The notes under the pieces are model-generated. The model saw nothing but the letters and a program-made list of their open reading frames with translations, was not told the origin of the DNA and did no database searches. Below are positions 7,285-12,438 of a stretch of DNA of 12,438 bases, piece after piece. Origin of the DNA: Euperipatoides rowelli (taxonomy: Eukaryota > Onychophora > Udeonychophora > Euonychophora > Peripatopsidae); NCBI GenBank assembly GCA_003024985.2, contig PXIH01S0004971.1. One strand, written 5' to 3'. Within the stretch, counting starts at the first letter, position 1, and each line of letters opens with the position of its first letter. Made by a program: the position numbers and the translations under genes.

Positions 7285-7361
7285 TATATAATATGGATAA
7301 AGATGGAAACCGAGATAGAGCCATCAAGTTAGTTTCGCTTACATCGGCAAGTCAGAAGTAA
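7285..7361 (+). CDS. weak exon-like open segment
   Basis: AAATATTTTTCAG ends at 7284 as an acceptor-like sequence. The following frame reads YNMDKDGNRDRAIKLVSLTS, then ASQK and TAA (7359-7361). DKDGN resembles the start of an EF-hand loop, but the rest of the loop does not fit. Base composition is a little richer in G+C than the flanks. It is short, has no poly(A) signal close by and no convincing partner exon, so I list it only as a weak candidate. Confidence 0.15.
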
Positions 7362-7428
7362 TGTAGTACTCTTCATCTTTTATACTAAATTATATGGTAA
7401 AATTTTTTTCAGCAATACAATATTATAT

Positions 7429-7908
7429 ACTAGCAGAAAAGACCCTTGTAAGTTGAAATACAATGGGGCTCTAGATATCCCCCCCCCATCCCTCTTCCCC
7501 TGTGACCCCATTTCCCCATCCCTCATCCCCCCCCCATATTTCCTAAAATTATTTCAGAAATTATTAAAAATATAAATCTCTTATTGAGATAATGTATGTT
7601 TCAAAATATTCAAATGAAAAAAAATATGTAGATTTTATTAGCACAATTATGTATTAAAGTTTACCTTATCCTATTGTTTAATAATAATGATAATAATAAT
7701 AATAATAATAATAGATTTTTTTATCTAAACACATGAAATCAAATCGATAAACGCTAGTTTATTAATAATTTTATTTCTAGTTTGTAATAATAATAAATGC
7801 TAATAATAATAATATCTAAATCTAACAACGTGAAATCACAGAGCGTGGAAATCTTGCACATGCACATTTCTTTAAAGATGACTGACCGTTGTCATTTTAT
7901 TATATAGG
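7429..7908 (+). repeat. interspersed repeat family B, copy 2 (uninterrupted)
   Basis: Runs from ACTAGCAGAAAAGACCCTTG through TTGAAATACAATGGGG and CTAG (7471-7474), a C-rich tract (7480-7538), TTTCAAAATATTCAAATG and AT-rich DNA with (AAT)n at 7680-7713 and 7784-7814, to the tail GACTGACCGTTGTCATTTTA and TATATAGG (7901-7908). It corresponds block by block to copy 1 and shows the state without the TIR element near 7565. Target-site duplication is not evident. No protein-coding content is seen. Confidence 0.8.
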
Positions 7909-7938
7909 TTTCATTATAATTATTTCAATTTATTTTAA

Positions 7939-8473
7939 ACCAGCAAATAAGCCTGTTACATGGGTATCAAACACATTTTATTTGGCACTACTACGTAGCT
8001 ACTCATTATTATACATATGGTCAAGTGGTTTTCTTTTTTGAGAAAACACCACTTATAAAGTTTCTAAAAAAAATTACTAGATGGTGCTGTTACTGGCTTC
8101 GGAACATGGCTTCAAATAAGCCCGTTACACGGGTATCAAACACGTTTTATTTGGCACTACTACATAGCTACTTATTATTATACATTTAGTCAAGTGGTTT
8201 TCTTTTTTGAGAAAACACCACTTATAAAATTTCTAAAAATAGTTCTTAGATGGCGCTGTTACTGGCTTCGGAACACGGCTTCAAATAAGCCCGTTACACG
8301 GGCATCAAACACGTTTTATTTGGCACTACTATGTAGCTACTCATTATTATACATATGGTCAAGTGGTTTTCTTTTTTGAGAAAACACCACTTATAAAGTT
8401 TCTAAAAATAGTTCCTAGAAGCGCTGTTACTGGCTTCAGAACACGGCTTCGAATAAGCCCGTTACATGGGCAT
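7939..8473 (+). repeat. tandem array of family A, three units plus a partial fourth, period 168-169 bp
   Basis: The word AATAAGCC recurs with its final AAGC at 7952, 8121, 8290 and 8458, giving spacings of 169, 169 and 168. Each full unit has a head stem-loop (GCCCGTTACACGGGC in its best form), CAAACACGTTTTATTTGGCA and TAGCTAC. An imperfect hairpin AAGTGGTTTTCT/AGAAAACACCACTT, TTTCTAAAAATAGTTC, GCGCTGTTACTGGCTTC and GAACACGG follow. The fourth unit stops after the head, at about 8473, and runs into CACT/CTCA simple repeats. Units differ by only scattered substitutions. The 61-codon ATG frame at 8194-8379 is a by-product of this repeat. Confidence 0.92.
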
Positions 8474-8625
8474 CATTCACTCACTCTCTCACTCACATAA
8501 GAATTATGATTCTTAATCCTTAGTTCACGGTGGATAAGCCCGTAACATTAAAGTTTCTAAAAATAGTTCATAGATGGTGCTGTTACTAGCTTTGGAATAT
8601 GCTCTTTCCAATTAATATATAGGAT
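8474..8625 (+). repeat. simple repeat and degenerate family A tail
   Basis: A CACT/CTCA-rich stretch (about 8477-8498) and a small AAGAAT/ATTCTT hairpin are followed by GGATAAGCCCGTAACATTAA, TTTCTAAAAATAGTTC, GATGGTGCTGTTACTAGC and ATTAATATATAGG. The last words match the 3' half of family A, with most of the middle deleted. The end ATATATAGG resembles the tail of family B (TATATAGG at 7901-7908). Confidence 0.7.
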
Positions 8626-9956
8626 GTGCTGACCGGATAAATACAGCTAATCACATGACTAGTAGTTTGTTAGATGTCCTATTTGCTATGTCATGCTAAA
8701 TTCAAATCTAAATAATCACAAATCTTATATTTTAATTATTTAGAATTCTAGGGAAAGTAAAAAATAACTGAAAGGTGAATTCAAATCTATAAATGAAAAT
8801 AATTATTAAACCTGCAAACTTGTTATTTTCTTTCCAAACTGGCTTCATTGTAACTTATCTATTAATGCTAATCTGTTTTGTTTACTTATTTGTTTTGGTA
8901 TGCATATATAGAATTTACATTAAATTTTTAATTTTAATATTTTGTTTATTTCTGGAATTTACTAGGAAGCCTTGCAAAGGCAAATCTGACCTAAACTGCC
9001 CTGGGGATGAATTTTTAAAAATTTAAGGTTAAGGAGCTTTGAAGTTTGCAGGTCAACTAAACAAATTCAGGAGCTCCAATTACTCCAGTATAAATTTTTA
9101 AAACTTATTTGTAACCACTGGGTGGATTCTTTCACTAGTGATCTAATTAAAGTTCACCATTTATTTGGAACGTTTAATAGCTGAAAAAATCATCATAATA
9201 TGTTTGGGCTTCTCTGTTCAGATAAAGTCACTACGTATTTTTCAAACTATCATTTCCTTCAATTCTTCCATTTGCTCCCATTTTTCCAGTAAAATCAACA
9301 TTTCACTCATCCTGCCCAGATGTTTAGTCCTTATTTGGAAAAATATTTTTATTTGTGTAAAATATAGGCATGTCAATTTCAAATCTAAATCAATTTTAAC
9401 TAATTTCAAACAGATTTTTTTTTTCATGTTGATTTAAAATTTATAATAAATTTGCAAAAACTAAATAAAAAAAGTGAATTTTAGGAAATGGAACCTTATT
9501 ATACTAAGTTATTTTGCAGCCAGCCACTGGCTACACTCATAGCTTTAAATTAAATATAAATATGATTTATATATTTATACCCTTTTGTATATTTATCGCA
9601 ATTAAATAGTCATAAATAAAATCTAGAGTAAATTAAACATTTGGATATGATAGAGAAAGTGTTAACTTTATAATCAACATTTTAAACCGTTTTATATATT
9701 GTTGTAATATCAGGGATTTCACGTACGTTCTCTGCACAGACAGTTGTAGCTGATCTTTGCTAGAGATGGAATGAAGACCCAAAAAGAAGAAGGTTGCCAA
9801 CTAGAACCGGGATTGTGTTTGTCACTATGGCTCTTGTGATTGATTGCATCAGAAGGAGATAGAGAAAGGACTGAATTCCTTCCTATTCAATTATAAAGCA
9901 CTAATCATGGAAAACCTTTACAAATTTATCTAATATTTTATATTTGACTTTTACAG
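8626..9956. other. AT-rich DNA, probably intronic to the gene ending at 10096
   Basis: I see no supported gene. Open frames at 8793-9026 (77 codons, hydrophobic), 9165-9437 and, on the minus strand, 9242-9427 have the Ile/Leu/Phe/Lys bias expected of chance frames in AT-rich DNA and show no domain. A segment at 9764-9859 reads RWNEDPKRRRLPTRTGIVFV and then TMALVIDCIRRR before TAG. It follows a weak acceptor-like CTTTGCTAG, but has no donor and cannot be joined in phase to the next exon. Confidence 0.5.
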
Positions 9957-10096
9957 AGACACTCTTTACACGTCAACAAAGAATAGCAGATTTCTGGAAA
10001 CTTGGAGAACTCTTCCTTACTCATCCACCACTTCTGAAGGACATGTACATGGCCATGAACTGTGTGAGATCTGAGTCAGCTCCAACCATCCAATAA
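9957..10096 (+). CDS. probable 3'-terminal coding exon, product not recognised
   Basis: TATTTGACTTTTACAG ends at 9956, a good splice acceptor. After two bases (AG) finishing a codon, 45 codons stay open to TAA at 10094-10096. The encoded C-terminus includes RQQRIADFWKLGELFL, THPPLLKDMY and NCVRSESAPTIQ. It looks like a folded, partly helical domain rather than the Ile/Lys/Asn-rich chance frames nearby, and its G+C is visibly higher than the flanks. AATAAA follows 36 bp after the stop. The other two frames hit stops. The first two bases would pair with the single G left by the candidate exon at 6750-6791. I cannot assign a family: no catalytic motif, signal peptide or membrane segment is visible in this piece. 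The rest of the gene lies upstream, possibly outside the window. Confidence 0.7.
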
Positions 10097-10131
10097 CCCT
10101 TTGTACAGCGCAGCGTTAATACTCTATTCAG

Positions 10132-10137
10132 AATAAA
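10132..10137 (+). terminator. poly(A) signal AATAAA with downstream GT-rich element
   Basis: A canonical AATAAA hexamer lies 36 bp after the stop of the terminal exon, followed within about 20-30 bp by GTAAGTTGCCGTTTGTATTT, a GT-rich region typical of cleavage/polyadenylation sites. AATAAA is common in AT-rich DNA, but its position here supports the exon call. The implied 3' UTR is short, about 50-60 bp. Confidence 0.6.
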
Positions 10138-10139
10138 CC

Positions 10140-11267
10140 ACTGTCATAGTAAGTTGCCGTTTGTATTTATTCTATCCTTATCCAAATCTTTATCTTGTGA
10201 AGCTAATTATAGTTCATAAAATATTTCCCGTTCAATAACTTTAAATGTCGGAGCCAAGGCATAGCCCATCACGAGAACAATATTAATTTAATGTCTATTA
10301 TCCAAATTTTAATAATGTATTCTATGGAACTTTAACAGGATCAGAACCTGTTTGCCGTAGTTACCTATATTAACCCAGTCATTCCATGCAGAAAATTTGC
10401 ACATCCATAATAAATATTTTATGATACATGCATCCTAAAGTGATCTTTGACATCTCTGTGCTTTATATGAGCTATAAACATAAAGCCATCAGCACATTAC
10501 CGAAATTCACATTCTTATGGGGGAGGATTATTTTTTTCTTAAGCATTTCTTTAAACAGGAGTTTATCAACTTTCACTTTTTAGTAGACCCTAAATGTAAG
10601 ATTTTTATTAAATAAGTGTCTTTTAGATATATAGCTATGGAGAATTATGATCACCCTCCCCCCCCCCCCCATCCCCACTGTAGTTTGAAAAGTAAATGGT
10701 TAACCATTTGGTAATAATGAGATTAACCTGTATTACTATTTTATTGGAAATACGTTTTATTATTATTATTATTAAAACACTGAAAAACATCTGATAGCAG
10801 GATTGAGAGGTAACAGTCTCCCTCTTAATCATAATTTTCAATTGGCAAAGTGTATTTTCTCCAGTTTAAATAATATATTATGAAAGCATAACCTTTTTTT
10901 TACTCTAAAATGAGAAAGGGGAGAGATGAAACCTAATGTATTCCCACCCCAATTTCCCTATAATACATTAGACCAAAATGCAAATATATTTAAATAATTT
11001 GTTTGACTCTGTGGAATTATTGTGCGATAAGGTACCCGTCAAAAGTTTACATGTTTCTCATCAGGGTCTGTACAATGTGAACCCATTAAAATAAGGCTTC
11101 AGTCGGAGCTTCCAATTTCCTGACTGGGCCTGTTTATTTACCTTCTTTATACTATTAAATATAATTTGTTCTGGTAATAAGAATAGAATGAAGAAATGAA
11201 ATTAGTGACTTGTAATAAAGAATCAAAAATATAAATTTTTCATTTAAGAAATCTATTTAAACTCATT
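10140..11267. other. AT-rich DNA downstream of the gene, no supported gene
   Basis: Contains a 13-base C run (10658-10670) and a (TTA)n tract at 10757-10773. A short G+C-richer stretch lies at about 11035-11145. The minus-strand 68-codon frame at 10635-10841 is built on the C run (giving GGGG) and the TTA tract (giving a run of Ile), and is not a gene. Confidence 0.6.
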
Positions 11268-11345
11268 TGTTTTTTTTTTTTTGTTTTTTTTGTTTTTTAT
11301 TAATAAGTAAAAAAAAAATATTATGTATTATTATTATTATTACAC
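11268..11345. repeat. T-rich tract and (ATT)n
   Basis: Nearly uninterrupted T with single Gs at 11268-11298, then A-rich sequence and (ATT)n at about 11327-11342. Low-complexity DNA only. Confidence 0.9.
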
Positions 11346-12438
11346 TAATCTAAATCTGACATACTGTATATACATAATAAAAACATTGATTTCACCTACA
11401 TTGTAATTAACAATATTAGGCCTAATATAAAATTTAAATTTGAGTTCATTTTTCTTGATTAAAACAATGAACAGCATTTTTTTTATTATTATTAAAACAT
11501 ATTTTCAATAACTTTTCATTTTTTTTCTTCTTCAATGAATGTTATTAAAATCTTAAAACTATATGAAAATAAAAAATTATTTAAAAAAAGAGAAGTTTAA
11601 ACGTCTTAAAAAAAAGATTTTAAAACTTTTTTTTTTTTTTAATATTTTTAGGACTAAAATTTATATGCATATATAAAATAATTTAAATTTACCTGCAACC
11701 AGTATATCCTTTTAGACTGCTGGATACAATCAAATTGTTTAATGGTTTTGATTAATGATAACTTATTTTAACTATAAATAAATAGTGCTTCAATGTGTGA
11801 TAGCAACGTGGTTGAATACGAAGTCAAGAAATAAGATAAACGATTCACTCCTTTAGCAGACTCAGACAGACGAAAGTCTAAGCGTCAAAAAAAAAAAAAA
11901 TACGACTATTAAACAGAACTTATCATTTTAAATTAATTTGCAGGTATATTCCAATATTTGGCAACAATATTGCCAGGTACACATACTGTAAGTAAATAAA
12001 TAAACAAAAAAAAACTTCTGCTCATTTCACTCTTCTGCAAGAGAGAAATAAATGTATGTTTCTGCGCATGTCAAAATCAGTAAATGACACACAAGTCAAA
12101 AGTGTAGCCATCCATAAATTTCAGAAGAATGATTTGCAAGTGTGCTTGATAGTCCTGGCATCTGTGGATGCTTGATCAATTGAAGTTATTATTTTGGATG
12201 AGACAGTGGAGCCATGAGGCAAAAAAAAAAAAGTCTGACGTTGACCAGCCTAACCAGGTAATGCTATCATTAAAATAAATTAGGATGGTCCCAATTTCGC
12301 CGGCACATTATACGCTGACATTAAAAATCAAATAAAAATATTAAAAAATACATTTTATTTTATAAAAAAAAAAAACTGATAATTTTTGAAGAAAATGCAA
12401 TTTGATTTTAATAGAGACCATAAGGCTAATAATAATGA
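11346..12438. other. AT-rich DNA with homopolymers, no supported gene
   Basis: Poly-T and poly-A runs (for example about 11628-11640, 11887-11900, 12221-12232 and 12364-12375) with no recognisable domain, RNA gene or inverted-repeat element. A short ATG frame at 12214 is discussed among rejected items. Confidence 0.6.

Noticed and set aside
8194-8379. 61-codon ATG frame
   Set aside because: It lies wholly inside the 169-bp tandem array. The frame arises from the repeat and is broken in neighbouring units.
7939-8473. Regularly spaced repeats considered as a CRISPR array
   Set aside because: The whole 169-bp period is repeated, with no unique spacers between short repeats, and the setting is clearly eukaryotic.
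8793-9026. 77-codon hydrophobic ATG frame that could be read as a membrane protein
   Set aside because: TTT/TTA/ATT-rich codons in AT-rich DNA give hydrophobic translations by chance. There is no conserved motif, and the end is an abrupt change to Lys/Cys-rich sequence.
9165-9437. Overlapping open frames on both strands (90 codons plus, 61 codons minus)
   Set aside because: Both have the Ile/Leu/Phe/Lys bias of AT-rich non-coding DNA and neither resembles a protein family.
9764-9859. 32-codon open segment after an acceptor-like CTAG
   Set aside because: It has no donor, ends in TAG, and no phase allows it between the candidate exon at 6750 and the terminal exon at 9957.
10635-10841. 68-codon minus-strand ATG frame
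   Set aside because: It is generated by the C13 run (Gly run) and the TTA tract (Ile run).
11053-11064. CTGATGAGAAAC on the minus strand, resembling hammerhead ribozyme core sequences
   Set aside because: The CTGATGAG and GAAA boxes overlap with no helix II between them, and no flanking helices or cleavage-site arrangement could be found. I treat it as chance.
12214-12258. ATG in a fair initiation context with an upstream in-frame stop and a CAG/GTAATG donor, possible first exon
   Set aside because: The frame is only about 14 codons before the donor, is dominated by a 12-base A run, and has no promoter or downstream exon within the window.

Overview
The window looks like a stretch of a low-GC animal (metazoan) nuclear genome. 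By eye it is roughly 70% A+T, with many poly-A/T and (AAT)n/(ATC)n tracts and no bacterial-style gene packing. It carries a degraded LINE reverse-transcriptase tail, a THAP zinc-finger remnant and foldback elements with terminal inverted repeats (TIRs). One 3'-terminal exon is followed by AATAAA. The TAGGCCTA/TAGCCTAC-like words and C-rich interspersed repeats would suit a marine invertebrate, but I cannot place the species. No tRNA, rRNA, CRISPR array, operon or prokaryotic gene is visible, and there is one ambiguous base (n, position 1831).

Layout. 1-1620: AT-rich DNA with no supported gene. 1624-1704: (ATC/ATT)n microsatellite. 1900-2573: first copy of an interspersed repeat ('family B'), split by a 261-bp TIR element at 2075-2335. 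2640-3330: G/C-homopolymer repeat pieces around a minus-strand copy of a second repeat ('family A', 2942-3118). 3463-3830: a partial family B head, then a near-perfect tandem duplication with 100-bp arms. 4315-4596: CRE-like site and a THAP-domain remnant. 4655-5436: two copies of a third repeat ('family C'). The first is split by a 176-bp insert with a 12-bp target-site duplication, and between the copies lies a foldback element with a strong inner hairpin. 5995-6259: LINE reverse-transcriptase C-terminal remnant. 6689-6886: an open frame holding a candidate 42-bp exon. 7429-7908: family B copy 2. 7939-8473: tandem array of family A units (period 168-169 bp), with a degenerate relative to about 8625. 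9957-10137: probable last coding exon, stop and poly(A) signal of a plus-strand gene. 10140-12438: AT-rich DNA with homopolymers and no gene I can support.

The only probable host gene is on the plus strand. Its last exon (9957-10096) encodes 45 residues plus stop. A candidate upstream exon (6750-6791) has a matching splice phase; the junction would make a Glu codon. If both are real, family B copy 2 and the family A array sit in an intron of about 3.2 kb. I do not recognise the protein.

The most informative material is the repeats. Families A and B share a head (ACTAGC followed by AAAAGCC- or ATAAGCC-like bases, then a short stem-loop) and a tail word like TATATAGG, so they look like related non-autonomous elements. 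Two insertions can be checked against empty sites inside this window. I find no evidence for a novel multi-gene system.
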